From the NCBI RefSeq assembly GCF_000430685.1, contig NZ_AUMM01000011.1:20735-84734 (forward strand): DNA of 64,000 nucleotides, given 5' to 3'. Under the pieces are notes generated by a model. It did no database searches and had not been told where the DNA came from. It saw only the letters and a list, made by a program, of their open reading frames with translations. This stretch comes from Tuberibacillus calidus DSM 17572 (GTDB lineage: Bacteria > Bacillota > Bacilli > Bacillales > Sporolactobacillaceae). This document shows, in pieces, positions 51,841 to 62,371 of this stretch; position 1 is the first letter of the stretch; every line of letters starts with the position of its first letter. A program made the translations under genes and the position numbers.

Positions 51841-53106
51841 TCAAACCAATTGTTTTTCCATCAAAACTTTCAAAGCATTCATGACAGCAAGCTTAACATG
51901 GATGAACGTTAATCCGCCTTGGACAAACGCCATATAAGGGGGGCGTAAAGGGCCGTCCGCTGTCAATTCGATGCTTGAACCTTGGACGAATGTACCGCTA
52001 GCCATGATCACTTCATCGTCATATCCTGGCATAGGGCTTGGGACCGGCAACACATGAGCATTGACGGGACTCGTTGCTTGGATCGCTTGACAAAAGGCGA
52101 TCATACGCTCGCGATCGTGAAAAATGATGGATTGGACGAGGTCAGTTCTTGGGTCATTCCACTTTGGTTCCGCAAGCAGCCCTACCTCTTCAAGAATTCT
52201 TGACGCAAACACCGCGCCCTTTAACGCCTCGGCCGTCGTATGAGGGGCAAGAAACAGCCCTTGAAACATGGGTTTCAATGCATCGCCGGTTGGCCCGACT
52301 TCTTTGCCGAGGCCAGGAGCTGAAAGCCGTTCGGCCGCTTTATCGACCCATTTCTTACGTCCCACGAGATAACCCCCGCTTGGCACGAGACCAGCACCGG
52401 GGTTTTTAATGAGTGACCCGGCAACGAGATCCGCCCCAACATGTGTGGGTTCCCGATCTTCCACAAATTCCCCATAACAATTATCGATAAAAAGGCAAAC
52501 GTGTGGATGGTCATCTTTTATAGCTTTTATCGCTTCTTTTATATGGTTAATGGAGAGCGACGGACGGCAGGCATAACCCCGTGAACGCTGGATGGCGACC
52601 ATCTTCGTTTGGGAAGTGATCGCTTGATTGACCCGAGCGATGTCAATCTTCCCATCTTCAAGCTCTATTACGCGACACGTAATGCCGAAATCGGCTAATG
52701 ACCCGTCACCGCCTGGTCTGAGACCAATGACGCCTTCTAACGTGTCATATGGCCGCCCGGTGATATATAAAAGTTCATCATCAGGGCGCAAGACACCAAA
52801 TAAAGCTAAAGTAATCGCGTGAGTGCCTGACATAATTTGCGGGCGGACGAGCGCGCTTTCTGCACCAAAAACATCAGCGTAAACAGCTTCAAGCGTTTCA
52901 CGACCAAAATCGTCGTACCCATAGCCCGTCGTCCCTTGAAAATGAGCATCGCTCACTTTATGACGCCGGAAACTTTCCAATACACGGCGTTGATTTTCTT
53001 CTTCAACAGCCTCAATTCGCTGGAAAAGGGGCAAAATGTCTCGCATCGCTTTCTCCATCAAGTCGCTCAATCGTTGTTCGATCACTATCTTTTCATTGAT
53101 CATCAT
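51841..53106 (-). CDS. ynbB: PLP-dependent protein of the YnbB (aluminium resistance/MetC-like) family
   Basis: About 422 residues, fold type I PLP protein related to cystathionine gamma-lyase. Blocks: FQGTTGYGYDDFGRETLEAV near 65, RPQIMSGTHAITLALFGVLR near 92, FIDNCYGEFVEDREP near 212 and the PLP lysine in VAGSLIKNPGAGLVPSGGY near 240. The real reaction is unknown; 'aluminium resistance' is a historical name. It overlaps the end of hflX by 14 bases and precedes glnR, as in B. subtilis. The start is one of two adjacent ATG codons, 53106 preferred. Confidence 0.9.
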   Translation of the reverse strand: MMINEKIVIEQRLSDLMEKAMRDILPLFQRIEAVEEENQRRVLESFRRHKVSDAHFQGTTGYGYDDFGRETLEAVYADVFGAESALVRPQIMSGTHAITLALFGVLRPDDELLYITGRPYDTLEGVIGLRPGGDGSLADFGITCRVIELEDGKIDIARVNQAITSQTKMVAIQRSRGYACRPSLSINHIKEAIKAIKDDHPHVCLFIDNCYGEFVEDREPTHVGADLVAGSLIKNPGAGLVPSGGYLVGRKKWVDKAAERLSAPGLGKEVGPTGDALKPMFQGLFLAPHTTAEALKGAVFASRILEEVGLLAEPKWNDPRTDLVQSIIFHDRERMIAFCQAIQATSPVNAHVLPVPSPMPGYDDEVIMASGTFVQGSSIELTADGPLRPPYMAFVQGGLTFIHVKLAVMNALKVLMEKQLV

Positions 53107-54343
53107 GCCTATCTTCCCTTCCATTTAAAAACGCATAAAGCGGAGACGATTTCCAGACAAAGCCGCTAACCCCGTAAGTGCGATCGGATTCATGCCACGA
53201 TTTTTCGGTGATAATGGTTTCTTCATAAAGACGTGACAAAAAGCTGCCTTCTTTAGCTGGTACACTTATGTAATAGGGCACGGATTGCTCGATCATCGCT
53301 TTTTCAATGGCCATTTTAACTTTTTCAATATCCTGTGCGTCAAAAGCAGAAATCTTGAGCCCGTCCACAATCACCGCCTCTGCATGAGCCACTTTATCCT
53401 TTTTGTTATATAACAAAAGCTGTGGAATCGTCCCCGCTCCGAGCTCATTAAGGAGCTTGTCCACTGTTTCCATATGTTGTTGCCGATCGGGATGAGACCA
53501 GTCGACGACGTGAATCAATAGATGTGCTTCCCGCACTTCTTCCAATGTCGAGCGAAACGCGGCAATCAGTGTGGTTGGCAAGTGCTGGATAAATCCGACG
53601 GTGTCTGTCATTAAGGCGGTATAACCAGATGGCGTTCGGAATTTCCGCGTTAACGGATCAAGGGTTGCAAATAATTGATTTTCTTCGTAGGCCGAACTTT
53701 CGGTCAAACGATTAAAAAGCGTCGATTTACCCGCATTGGTATAGCCTACCAAAGCGATTTGAAACCATTGCTTGTTTCGCCTCTCTTCCCGATAACGGTC
53801 ACGGTGCCTTGTTACGGCTTCTAATTGTTTTTTGATTTCGCTGATCCGCCGACGGATATGACGCCGGTCGGTTTCCAACTGGGTTTCACCAGGGCCGCGC
53901 GTACCGATGCCGCCGCCAAGGCGCGACATCACATGGCCGAATCCGGAAAGACGTGGCAATAAATATTCCAACTGCGCAAGTTCCACTTGCAATCGGCCTT
54001 CACGTGAGCGGGCGCGCCCGGCAAAAATATCTAATATGAGCTGTGTGCGGTCGATCACTTTGATTTGCAAGCGTTCCGCGATGTTGGCTTGTTGGCTCGG
54101 TGAGAGTTCATCGTTAAAAATGACCGCATCGACTTCCCATTCTTGACATAACCGATAAAGCTCTTCCAATTTCCCACTGCCAATATATGTTGCCGGGTCG
54201 CGTTTTTCTTTCGTTTGGGTTAACACCCCGGCAACCGAAGCGCCGGCCGTTTCGGTTAACCGCTTCAGTTCCTCCATTGAATAGCTAAAAGCGGTTTCGT
54301 CACTTCTTGGATCGTAACGTCCCACTAAAATCACTTTTTCCAT
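53093..54343 (-). CDS. hflX: Ribosome-associated GTPase HflX
   Basis: A 416-residue GTPase that binds 50S subunits and rescues stalled or heat-damaged ribosomes. N-terminal HflX domain with NDELSPSQQANIAERL near 97 and the linker LGGGIGTRGPGETQLETDRR near 163, then G1 GYTNAGKSTLFN near 200, G3 DTVGFI and G4 NKKDK near 315. In the B. subtilis ynbA position. Confidence 0.95.
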   Translation of the reverse strand: MEKVILVGRYDPRSDETAFSYSMEELKRLTETAGASVAGVLTQTKEKRDPATYIGSGKLEELYRLCQEWEVDAVIFNDELSPSQQANIAERLQIKVIDRTQLILDIFAGRARSREGRLQVELAQLEYLLPRLSGFGHVMSRLGGGIGTRGPGETQLETDRRHIRRRISEIKKQLEAVTRHRDRYREERRNKQWFQIALVGYTNAGKSTLFNRLTESSAYEENQLFATLDPLTRKFRTPSGYTALMTDTVGFIQHLPTTLIAAFRSTLEEVREAHLLIHVVDWSHPDRQQHMETVDKLLNELGAGTIPQLLLYNKKDKVAHAEAVIVDGLKISAFDAQDIEKVKMAIEKAMIEQSVPYYISVPAKEGSFLSRLYEETIITEKSWHESDRTYGVSGFVWKSSPLYAFLNGREDRHDDQ

Positions 54344-54393
54344 GTTTTCACACCCTTAATGATTTGGAAGGAGGCCAAAGCCTCCTTATTGCT

Positions 54394-55383
54394 TCATTCA
54401 GAAAAGAACACGCGATCATCCAGAGTTTCCGCTTCGGTTTCCGAGTGACGGGAAGACGTATCATCAAACGTCAGGTCAACCGCCCGAATGGTCATCAATG
54501 ATTCCCGATCGAATGCGCCTTCGCGTAAGCAGCGAACCGCTTGACGGCGAATGCTTTTCTCAATAATATTGCGGACATAACGCCCGTTGCTAAAATCTCT
54601 TTCATTTTCTGCTACTTTTTGTTTCAAATGCCTGTTCAGTTTCCATCGAGCTTCCGTTGTCAGTTTATACTCTCGATCTTGAAGCATTTGTTCGGATATT
54701 GAGAATAATTCTTGATCGGTATAGTTTGGAAAGGTAATAATAATCGGAAAACGCGAAGGCAGTCCGGGATTCATTTTCATAAATCGATCCATTTCTTTGG
54801 AATAACCGGCAAGGATTAATATAAAGTCATCTTTTTTATCTTCCATATGTTTGACCAATGTGTCAATGGCTTCCTTTCCAAAATCTTTTTCACCGCCCCG
54901 AGCCAAGGAGTAAGCTTCATCCACAAATAAGATGCCGCCTTGCGCCTTCTTAATTAAATCACGGGTTTTCTGTGCCGTCTGACCAATGTATTCTCCGACG
55001 AGGTCAGCCCGTTCCGCCTCAATCAGATGCCCTTTGGCTAAGATGCCCATTTCGGCGAACAATTCACCGAGGAGGCGGGCAACGGTCGTTTTTCCCGTTC
55101 CAGGGTTTCCCTTAAAAAGCATGTGAAGGGTTTGCGTTTCAGCTTTTAATTGATATTGTTTGCGCAAGCGATTAATGTAGAGCCAAGCATAGATTTCTCG
55201 TATCGTTTTTTTGACCTCTTCCAATCCGATCAGTCGCTTCATTTTCGCTTCAATCTGGTCCAAGGGGTAGTGTCGCGATTCTCCTTCACGCTTGACGGCC
55301 ACAGGCGGGGTTCCGTCGCGTTTTTGTTGATTGAACACCACGTTTATTTGGCCTTTATTTCGGATAGTGATCGAATCTGACAC
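54394..55383 (-). CDS. spoVK: Stage V sporulation AAA ATPase SpoVK
   Basis: A 329-residue CbxX/CfqX-type AAA ATPase. Walker A FKGNPGTGKTTVARLLGEL near 97 and Walker B GGILFVDEAYSLARGG near 158, sensor and arginine-finger region after SRFPIIITFPNYT. Needed for spore maturation in B. subtilis; the molecular target is unclear. The start is GTG 55383, with GAGGTG six bases upstream. Confidence 0.94.
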   Translation of the reverse strand: MSDSITIRNKGQINVVFNQQKRDGTPPVAVKREGESRHYPLDQIEAKMKRLIGLEEVKKTIREIYAWLYINRLRKQYQLKAETQTLHMLFKGNPGTGKTTVARLLGELFAEMGILAKGHLIEAERADLVGEYIGQTAQKTRDLIKKAQGGILFVDEAYSLARGGEKDFGKEAIDTLVKHMEDKKDDFILILAGYSKEMDRFMKMNPGLPSRFPIIITFPNYTDQELFSISEQMLQDREYKLTTEARWKLNRHLKQKVAENERDFSNGRYVRNIIEKSIRRQAVRCLREGAFDRESLMTIRAVDLTFDDTSSRHSETEAETLDDRVFFSE

Positions 55384-55526
55384 TAAGTTCACCTCACAGT
55401 TTCTGTGGAAAGTCGACTGCCATCGGATCCAATCGTGCCGTTTAAAAAACCTCTGAGAGCGCCACGCATTTTTCGCCCATAATACAACATATGATTTCGC
55501 GGAAATAAATAAACGCCCGTTTAAAA

Positions 55527-55562
55527 TGAAAACAACCTCCGGGCATGGCCAGAGGTTGTTTT
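55527..55562 (-). terminator. Terminator of hfq
   Basis: GAAAACAACCTC pairs perfectly with GAGGTTGTTTTC, loop of 13 bases, with a T run on the minus strand. Confidence 0.88.
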
Positions 55563-55565
55563 CAC

Positions 55566-55796
55566 TTATTCTTCGCCCTGGTTAAAATTGACGGGCTTTG
55601 ATGGTGCGAATGTGGAAATCGCATGCTTGAAAATCAATTGCTGCTTGCCTTCACTTTCAATGAGAACCGTGAAGTTATCAAAGCCTTTAACCAATCCTTT
55701 AAGCTGAAACCCGTTGAGCAAAAATACGGTGACATATGTCCCCTCTTTTCTCAACTGGTTTAAAAAGCTGTCCTGGATATTCACTGTTTGTTTCAT
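55566..55796 (-). CDS. hfq: RNA chaperone Hfq
   Basis: A 76-residue Sm-like hexameric RNA-binding protein: [20 protein letters not shown] (Sm1) and the Sm2 motif [12 protein letters not shown]. Follows miaA as in many bacteria. It may act with small RNAs; an FbpB-like protein in this window is also linked to sRNA control. Confidence 0.97.
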   Translation of the reverse strand: MKQTVNIQDSFLNQLRKEGTYVTVFLLNGFQLKGLVKGFDNFTVLIESEGKQQLIFKHAISTFAPSKPVNFNQGEE

Positions 55797-55838
55797 CGAC
55801 CGCGATCCTCCTCGTTTCTCTATACTCTTTAATTTCGA

Positions 55839-56765
55839 CTAAAGTGTCAACTTTCCTGCTATAAAATCTAGGATTTTTGAAAAGTTTATTTTGGCTTCAC
55901 TCGCATCAAACCAGGTCACGGGCATCTGATGACGAAACCACGTCATTTGCCTTTTCGCAAACCGCCTCGTGTTCCGTTTAATGAGGCTTATGGCTTCCGG
56001 CAAGGTGAGTTCCCCGTCAAAATACCGAAACAATTCTTTATAACCAATCGATTGGACGGATTGACATCCGCTTAAACCGCGGTCATAGAGGTCTTTCGCT
56101 TCCTGGATTAGCCCCTTATCGATCATCTCATCCACTCGACGATTAATTCTGTTATACAGGTCGGTTCGGTCCATTGTCAAGCCGACCACCGCTGTTTCAT
56201 AAAGCGGCACGGGACCAGCGGAAGGCGCGTGACCTCCACCTTTTCCGGACATCGCCTTTTCTAACGCGCGGATAACGCGTTTGACGTTATTCGGATGGAT
56301 TTTTTCAGCGGCTTTCGGATCCATGTCCAATAGTTTGCGATATAAGACCTCATGCCCTTCCCGTTTTGCCCATTCCGATAAGGCTTCGCGAAGCTCAGGA
56401 TCTTCACCTTGATCATCGAATCGGTAATCATACAGCGCGGCTTTTATGTATAGCCCGGTCCCGCCGACGATGATCGGCAGTTTTCCTCGATCGGTGATCG
56501 CTTGGATCTCTTGTCGGGCTTTTTGTTGATAATCAGCCACTGTAAACGGCGCCTCCGGCGGAACGATGTCGATCAAATGATGGGGGATGAGAGCTGCTTC
56601 TTCCTTTGTTACTTTGGCCGTTCCAATATTTAAATCTCGATAGACTTGTGAAGCATCCCCATTGATGATCTCTCCGGACAATGCCTGTGCTAATTGAATG
56701 CCGAGTGCCGTTTTCCCAACGGCTGTTGGGCCAACAACGACTGCCACTTTGGTTTTCATTTGCAT
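55839..56765 (-). CDS. miaA: tRNA dimethylallyltransferase
   Basis: Adds dimethylallyl to N6 of A37 in tRNAs that read UNN codons. 308 residues. P-loop VVVGPTAVGKTALGIQLAQ near 8, then INGDASQVYRDLNIGTAK with the DSxQ-type motif (here DASQ), and IVGGTGLYIKAALYDY near 98. The ATG at 56765 is preferred for AAGG spacing, with another ATG two codons on. Sits between mutL and hfq. Confidence 0.95.
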   Translation of the reverse strand: MQMKTKVAVVVGPTAVGKTALGIQLAQALSGEIINGDASQVYRDLNIGTAKVTKEEAALIPHHLIDIVPPEAPFTVADYQQKARQEIQAITDRGKLPIIVGGTGLYIKAALYDYRFDDQGEDPELREALSEWAKREGHEVLYRKLLDMDPKAAEKIHPNNVKRVIRALEKAMSGKGGGHAPSAGPVPLYETAVVGLTMDRTDLYNRINRRVDEMIDKGLIQEAKDLYDRGLSGCQSVQSIGYKELFRYFDGELTLPEAISLIKRNTRRFAKRQMTWFRHQMPVTWFDASEAKINFSKILDFIAGKLTL

Positions 56766-56828
56766 CACGCCTTCCGGAGGCATTGGTTTTATTGTATAAA
56801 ATTTCCGTATAGAAAACAAGCAGATCTT

Positions 56829-58739
56829 CTACATCACTCGTTTAAACATTTTCTCCAACTCATACGAAGAAAAATGGATGATCACTGGCCGCCCATGCGG
56901 GCAAGTAAACGGATCTTGCGCTTGAGCCAAATCATTTAATAAGGCTTCCATCTCATCCATGCGCAAATAACGATTCGCTTTGATCGAGCGTTTGCACGAG
57001 AGCGTGATAGCCAGATTTTCACGAAGCTCTTTGACGCTGACGTTTTTGTTCTCTAAAAGGCACTGAATGATCAAATCGATCGTCTCTTCCTCTCTCCCTT
57101 TAGGAAGCCAGATTGGATGTGCGCGCAGTCGATACGTATATGTCCCGAAAGGCTCCAATTGAAAGCCAAGCCCTTCCAAGAACGCGAGATGTTGTTCAAT
57201 GACAGCTCCTTCTGCCGCAGAAAATTCAAAGGTCATAGGGAGGAGCAATTCTTGAATTTCATGGTCCGTGCGCGCCACTTTTTCCCTATAAAACTCGTAT
57301 TTTATGCGCTCTTGAGCCGCATGCTGGTCAATAATGTACAGGCCGTTTTCATTTTGCGCCAAAATATAGGTGCCATGGAGCTGACCGATCGGATACATCC
57401 GGCTAAAACGGCGTGGTGTGTCCTGATCCTTTGTATCATTCCGGCTAGGCTCATCCACCTGTGTTTCTAAAGGCCTTTTCTCAACTCGTTGGTGTGTGAA
57501 TGTCCACGGTTCAATGTTTTCTTTCGTTGGTGCATCCTGTCTCTCGGGTTGTTGCCGCGTCAATGGTTGAACTTGGTCGCTTGCTTCCTCTTGGGGCTGA
57601 GAGATGGAAGGTTCACCCTTTGACAATGGCAAAGTTTCTCGTATCGTTTGAGCATCGCTGCGTCCGTTTTTATTCGGCCAGCCGAAATCGAGAACCTGCT
57701 GTTCGGATGGTTCGCTTTTATGCCGCGGTTTAAGAACGGTTTCGGGAATTAACTGTTCTTTATGAAAAGCGGTGCGAATGGCATCTTCCAGCAAATGACA
57801 TAAATCTTGTTCTTTGCTAATGCGCGCCTCTAATTTTGCCGGATGGACATTGACATCAATTAAGTTCGGGTCGGTTTCTATATATATGACGCAAATCGGA
57901 TACCGTCCAATCGGCAGTAACGTATGGTACCCACGAATCACCGCATCAAATAAGCCATAGTGACGAATATAGCGGCCATTAATAAATAGGTAAACATACT
58001 GCCTCCCCGCCCGCGTTATTTCGGGTTTAACGGCAAGCCCCTTTATAGTGAAATCAAGGGATTGTCCGGAAAAGGGAATGGCGAGCCTTGCGGTTTGCAC
58101 ACCATAAATGGCGCTTAGCACTTGGCGAGGGTCACCACTTCCCGTCGTTTTCAGCAAAACCTTCCCGTCGTGCGTCAAGGTAAAGCGAACTTCCGGGTGG
58201 GACAATGCTAACCGGTTCATGAGATCGGTGATTTTGGCAAGCTCGGTATGGATCGTTTTTAAATGTTTCAAGCGCGCAGGCGTATTATAAAATAATTGGT
58301 TAACGGTAAGGATGGTGCCCTTTCGCCCGGAAGCAGCACCTTTTTCGGTGACAGCTCCCGCTTCTAGCACAAGCCTCCGGCCCGGGCCGCGACCGGTTCC
58401 TGTTTCCAAAGTGACGTGAGAAACGGAGGCGATGCTCGCCAAAGCCTCACCTCGAAAACCTAAAGTCCGAATATGAAAGAGATCTTTTTCGTCCTGGATT
58501 TTACTGGTGGCATGCCGTTCAAAGGCAATCTCACAATCTTCCGGTTCAAATCCGTCCCCGTTATCTGTCACCTTGATTTCCCGTAAACCGGCTTCTTGCA
58601 CATCGACTTGAATGGTGGAGGCATGGGCGTCAAGGGCATTTTCCACCAATTCTTTTACAATAGAAGCTGGCCGTTCGACAACTTCACCTGCGGCAATCAG
58701 GTTTGCCAGTTTCTCGTCCATCTTTTTGATGCGTCCCAT
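56829..58739 (-). CDS. mutL: DNA mismatch repair protein MutL
   Basis: A 636-residue GHKL ATPase and nicking endonuclease. ATP site: VKELVENALDAHAS near 28, DNGDGF and GFRGEALASIASVS near 92. The C-terminal domain contains DQHAAQERIKYEF near 465, the DQHA(X)2E(X)4E endonuclease metal motif. The linker (about 340-440) is Gln/Glu-rich. It starts 21 bases after mutS. Confidence 0.96.
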   Translation of the reverse strand: MGRIKKMDEKLANLIAAGEVVERPASIVKELVENALDAHASTIQVDVQEAGLREIKVTDNGDGFEPEDCEIAFERHATSKIQDEKDLFHIRTLGFRGEALASIASVSHVTLETGTGRGPGRRLVLEAGAVTEKGAASGRKGTILTVNQLFYNTPARLKHLKTIHTELAKITDLMNRLALSHPEVRFTLTHDGKVLLKTTGSGDPRQVLSAIYGVQTARLAIPFSGQSLDFTIKGLAVKPEITRAGRQYVYLFINGRYIRHYGLFDAVIRGYHTLLPIGRYPICVIYIETDPNLIDVNVHPAKLEARISKEQDLCHLLEDAIRTAFHKEQLIPETVLKPRHKSEPSEQQVLDFGWPNKNGRSDAQTIRETLPLSKGEPSISQPQEEASDQVQPLTRQQPERQDAPTKENIEPWTFTHQRVEKRPLETQVDEPSRNDTKDQDTPRRFSRMYPIGQLHGTYILAQNENGLYIIDQHAAQERIKYEFYREKVARTDHEIQELLLPMTFEFSAAEGAVIEQHLAFLEGLGFQLEPFGTYTYRLRAHPIWLPKGREEETIDLIIQCLLENKNVSVKELRENLAITLSCKRSIKANRYLRMDEMEALLNDLAQAQDPFTCPHGRPVIIHFSSYELEKMFKRVM

Positions 58740-58760
58740 GCGCCTCCCCCTTTCTTTTGC

Positions 58761-61352
58761 CTAATTTTTTACCTTTTGGTGTAATTCGTAGAGGATATTC
58801 ATCGCTTCCATTGGGGTCATATTTAAGAGATCAATAGAGCCAAGGCGTTCGAGAATCGCTTTATGCTTCTTTGATAACGCAGCCTTTGGCTTATTTTCTT
58901 CCGGGAAAAAGCTGAGTTGACGGTCTTCTTTCCAACGATCGAGCTGTTTTTCGTGAATAACGGTCGGGGCTTTTGGCTGTGACCCACCTTCGAGCTCGGC
59001 TAAAAAAATCTGTGCCTTTTCAATGACGGCCTCCGGCAACCCTGCCAGTTTGGCCACATGAATGCCGTAACTTTTATCGGCATGACCGTCCATCACTTTA
59101 TGGAGAAAGACGACATGTCCGTTTTCTTCCATGGCGTCGACATGGACATTTCGCAAATGGGCCAGCGTTTGAGCCAAGTCGGTCAATTCATGATAATGGG
59201 TGGAAAACAGCGTCTTGGCACCGATGTGGTCATGAATGTATTCGATGATTGCACGGGCTATGGCAATGCCATCATAAGTCGACGTCCCACGGCCGATTTC
59301 ATCAAGCAGTATCAAGCTGCGTGATGTCGCCCGATGCAAGGCCTCTTCGGCTTCCGCCATTTCCACCATGAACGTGCTCTGTCCGGAAACGAGGTCGTCC
59401 GAAGCGCCAATCCGCGTAAAAATTTGATCAAAGATCATGATTTCGGCTTCCTCACACGGTACAAAACAGCCGATTTGCGCCATGATGGCGACAAGGGCGG
59501 TTTGTCTCATGAACGTGCTTTTCCCACCCATGTTCGGCCCGGTAATGAGTAAGATGTGACAATCTTCATCCATAAGGACGTCGTTAGCGACATAAACGCC
59601 TTCGCGCATCACCCGCTCCACAACGGGGTGGCGCCCACCGATAATTTTAATGCGAGGAGCGTCTGTAAAGGTCGGCCGCGTGTAACCATACTCATCGCTT
59701 ACGGTCGCAAAGCTTTGTAAGACATCGAGTGTGGCAATCGCACGTGCCAAAGACTGCAGACGCTTTGCCTCAGCTTTAATCGTTTCGCGGATCGATTGAA
59801 ACAGTTCATATTCCAGCTCAATAATGCGTTCTTCGGCTTCAAGAATTAATTTTTCTTTTTCTTTCAACTCCGGAGTGATGAACCGTTCCGCATTGGCGAG
59901 GGTTTGTTTGCGTTCGTACCGGCCTTCGGGGAGAAGTTTCAAATTCGCCCGCGTCACTTCAATATAATAGCCGAAAACCTTGTTGTAACCGACTTTAAGC
60001 GATTTGATGCCTGTTTTTTCTCGCTCGGCTTGCTCAAGTTCTGCAATCCATGTTTTCCCGTTTCTTGCGGCATGTCGGTATTCATCTAGTTGTTGGTTAT
60101 AGCCGTCGCGAATCATGCCACCTTCTTTAACGGAAAAAGGTGGGTCTTCTACAATTGCCTGCTCAATCAAAACGCGGATATCCGAACAGGGATCCATAAG
60201 ACGTGCGGTTTCCTGAAGCGCTGGATTTGGAATGGCTTGTAGCGTTTGTATAACATCAGGAATTTGTTCCAAAGAACGCTTGAGTTGCACGAGCTCCCTT
60301 GCGTTGACATTGCCGAAAGAAATGCGTCCGACTAAACGCTCCAAGTCATAGATTTGCCGGAAGCGCTCGCGCAATGTTTGTCTCTCAAAAAAAGCATGAA
60401 TCAGCGCTTCGACCGAATCGAATCGTTGTTCGATTTTTGCCCGATCAATAAGCGGCTTTTCCAACCACTGTTTCAGGAGCCGTCCGCCCATGGCCGTCAT
60501 CGTTTGATCCAAAACCCATAAAAGCGTGCCGCGTTTTTTCCCGTCCCTAAGCGTATGTACTAATTCCAAGTTTTTTCTTGCCCCAGTATTGAGGACCATA
60601 TAATCTTGCAAGGCATATGGCACTGTCGGCTGCAGATGGCTGAGCGCCTGATATCTTGAACGGATGAGATACTGCAGAAGTTTTCCGAGCGCCTTTATCG
60701 GTCCTTCTTCCGTCAATTGTTCGGCGACGGGCAATAATGACTCTGGGATCGCTTCTTCTTCTTCGTGAGATATGGTCAAAGCATTTAACGCTTTCATTTG
60801 GTCAATATACTCAGACGGAAAGTTTTTCGCAACGATGACCTCGCGCAATCCCCAGGCAGCGATTTCGCGGTTTGCCTCTTCAAATCCAAAAGCCGTGCAG
60901 GCCTTTGATTCACCGGTCGTTAAATCTAAAAACGCTAAACCGAAAGTCCCATCCGCCGTTTGACTGATGGCGCCAATATAATTGTTTTTTTTCGGATCTA
61001 AGGCGTTTTCTTCCATAACGGTCCCTGGGGTAATTAAACGGGTGACTTCCCTTTTCACAACGCCTTTAGCTTGTTTAGGGTCTTCCATTTGTTCACAAAT
61101 GGCGACTTTATATCCTTTTTCAATAAGTCTTGCAATATAGCTTTCCGCTGCATGATAGGGAACACCGCACATTGGGATGCGTTCCTCGCCGCCACCATCC
61201 CGGGAAGTCAATGTGATCTCGAGTTCAGCGGCTGCGCGGACAGCGTCATCAAAAAACATTTCATAAAAATCGCCGAGCCTGAAAAATAAAAAGGCGTCTT
61301 GATAATCTTTTTTCACCGATAGGTACTGTTGTATCATCGGAGTATATGGCAT
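58761..61352 (-). CDS. mutS: DNA mismatch repair protein MutS
   Basis: An 863-residue mismatch-binding ATPase. The mismatch-contact motif is LFFRLGDFYEMFFDDA near 25 (Phe-x-Glu type), and Walker A is ITGPNMGGKSTFMRQ near 600, followed by LDEIGRGTSTYDG near 675. Forms the mutSL operon. The ATG at 61352 has AAGGATG six bases upstream; three upstream codons are unlikely. Confidence 0.97.
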   Translation of the reverse strand: MPYTPMIQQYLSVKKDYQDAFLFFRLGDFYEMFFDDAVRAAAELEITLTSRDGGGEERIPMCGVPYHAAESYIARLIEKGYKVAICEQMEDPKQAKGVVKREVTRLITPGTVMEENALDPKKNNYIGAISQTADGTFGLAFLDLTTGESKACTAFGFEEANREIAAWGLREVIVAKNFPSEYIDQMKALNALTISHEEEEAIPESLLPVAEQLTEEGPIKALGKLLQYLIRSRYQALSHLQPTVPYALQDYMVLNTGARKNLELVHTLRDGKKRGTLLWVLDQTMTAMGGRLLKQWLEKPLIDRAKIEQRFDSVEALIHAFFERQTLRERFRQIYDLERLVGRISFGNVNARELVQLKRSLEQIPDVIQTLQAIPNPALQETARLMDPCSDIRVLIEQAIVEDPPFSVKEGGMIRDGYNQQLDEYRHAARNGKTWIAELEQAEREKTGIKSLKVGYNKVFGYYIEVTRANLKLLPEGRYERKQTLANAERFITPELKEKEKLILEAEERIIELEYELFQSIRETIKAEAKRLQSLARAIATLDVLQSFATVSDEYGYTRPTFTDAPRIKIIGGRHPVVERVMREGVYVANDVLMDEDCHILLITGPNMGGKSTFMRQTALVAIMAQIGCFVPCEEAEIMIFDQIFTRIGASDDLVSGQSTFMVEMAEAEEALHRATSRSLILLDEIGRGTSTYDGIAIARAIIEYIHDHIGAKTLFSTHYHELTDLAQTLAHLRNVHVDAMEENGHVVFLHKVMDGHADKSYGIHVAKLAGLPEAVIEKAQIFLAELEGGSQPKAPTVIHEKQLDRWKEDRQLSFFPEENKPKAALSKKHKAILERLGSIDLLNMTPMEAMNILYELHQKVKN

Positions 61353-61578
61353 GATGATCATCCTTTTATTCGCGGTGTTTCGACATCTATTATAACATAG
61401 ATGATAGGAATGAAGGGTTGATCATCGGTGTTGTGTCAGAAAGTTTACTATGGAAAACTTGTCCATAGCCATCCTCGAGCCTTCGTTGTCCTTATGCTGG
61501 CCGGATAAAGATAGATTTTACATAAAAAAATTAGGGCCAGATCCCATAAAAATGGAAGTGCCGGCCCCCCGCAAATGA
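61353..61578. other. Intergenic region between cotE and mutS
   Basis: No gene. GAGCCTTCGTTGTCCTTATG near 61478 matches the dispersed CAGAGCCTTTGTTGTCCTT repeat seen after zwf. A GGGCC/GGCCC hairpin after cotE (about 61531-61566) may be its terminator. Confidence 0.45.
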
Positions 61579-62130
61579 CTATTCTTCGACTTCCCCTACA
61601 AGGAACTCGGAATCGAGTTCATCCAACGCCTCATCAAGGTCATCTTCCCAATCCTCATCAATGGCGGAATCCGCATCCACATTGACTCTCACCTTGGTTT
61701 CACCGATGAGTTCGACTTGCATTTCTTTTTCAACTTGGACGATGATTTTATTGCCGTTCGGTGAAATGTTCGTTTCCAAGCTGCTTGGTTCTTGAAGTGT
61801 GTGTGCATAGACTTCCAGACGATCGGAGATCACATTTCGGTCTTTAATCGTGAGTGCAATTTCATCGCGATATGTGAAAGTTTCTGAGACGACCTCCGTT
61901 TTGGTATTGTTGTTGTAGGAGTACCAAACGTTTATGTCATAGCTGCCTTCAACAATGACCGCATCTTTTTGGTAATGAGGACGGAATTTATGATTGATCA
62001 CCCAGCAACCGAGTATACTAGATGGTTTATGTGTCGGTGTAATCGTGTGGGCGTTTTGGCTGAATTTCTTCCCCTTGCCACATACCGCTTTTGTAATGAT
62101 TTCCCTGTAGTTGTAATCCGTCTCAGCCAC
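61579..62130 (-). CDS. cotE: Outer spore coat morphogenetic protein CotE
   Basis: A 183-residue coat protein. The N-terminal part YREIITKAVCGKGKKFSQNA and LGCWVINHKF are close to Bacillus CotE, and the tail is very acidic (DEDWEDDLDEALDELDSEFL), as usual. It forms a ring around the forespore and is needed to assemble the outer coat. Its place next to mutS is the conserved one. Confidence 0.96.
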   Translation of the reverse strand: MAETDYNYREIITKAVCGKGKKFSQNAHTITPTHKPSSILGCWVINHKFRPHYQKDAVIVEGSYDINVWYSYNNNTKTEVVSETFTYRDEIALTIKDRNVISDRLEVYAHTLQEPSSLETNISPNGNKIIVQVEKEMQVELIGETKVRVNVDADSAIDEDWEDDLDEALDELDSEFLVGEVEE

Positions 62131-62341
62131 GACTCGATAACCTCCTTTACTTTCTTCTCTGTCATGGTATGCGGGGCGAATAACCAGTGTGCCAATATTT
62201 TTGGGGAAATACCCTAATCTTTAGGCTGGTGCTGGGCTGCTTACAAAACGCTTGCGAGTTCTAGAACAAAGCCCTAGGACTTCGTCGTATGGATATTTTA
62301 TTCATGAATAGATTCATGACACCATTCATTTGTTTGAAAAT

Positions 62342-62371
62342 AAAAAAAACTCCCAATCAATAGGGAGTTCA
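62342..62371 (-). terminator. Terminator of the M42 peptidase gene
   Basis: AACTCCC pairs with GGGAGTT around a short loop, with an eight-base T run on the minus strand. Confidence 0.82.
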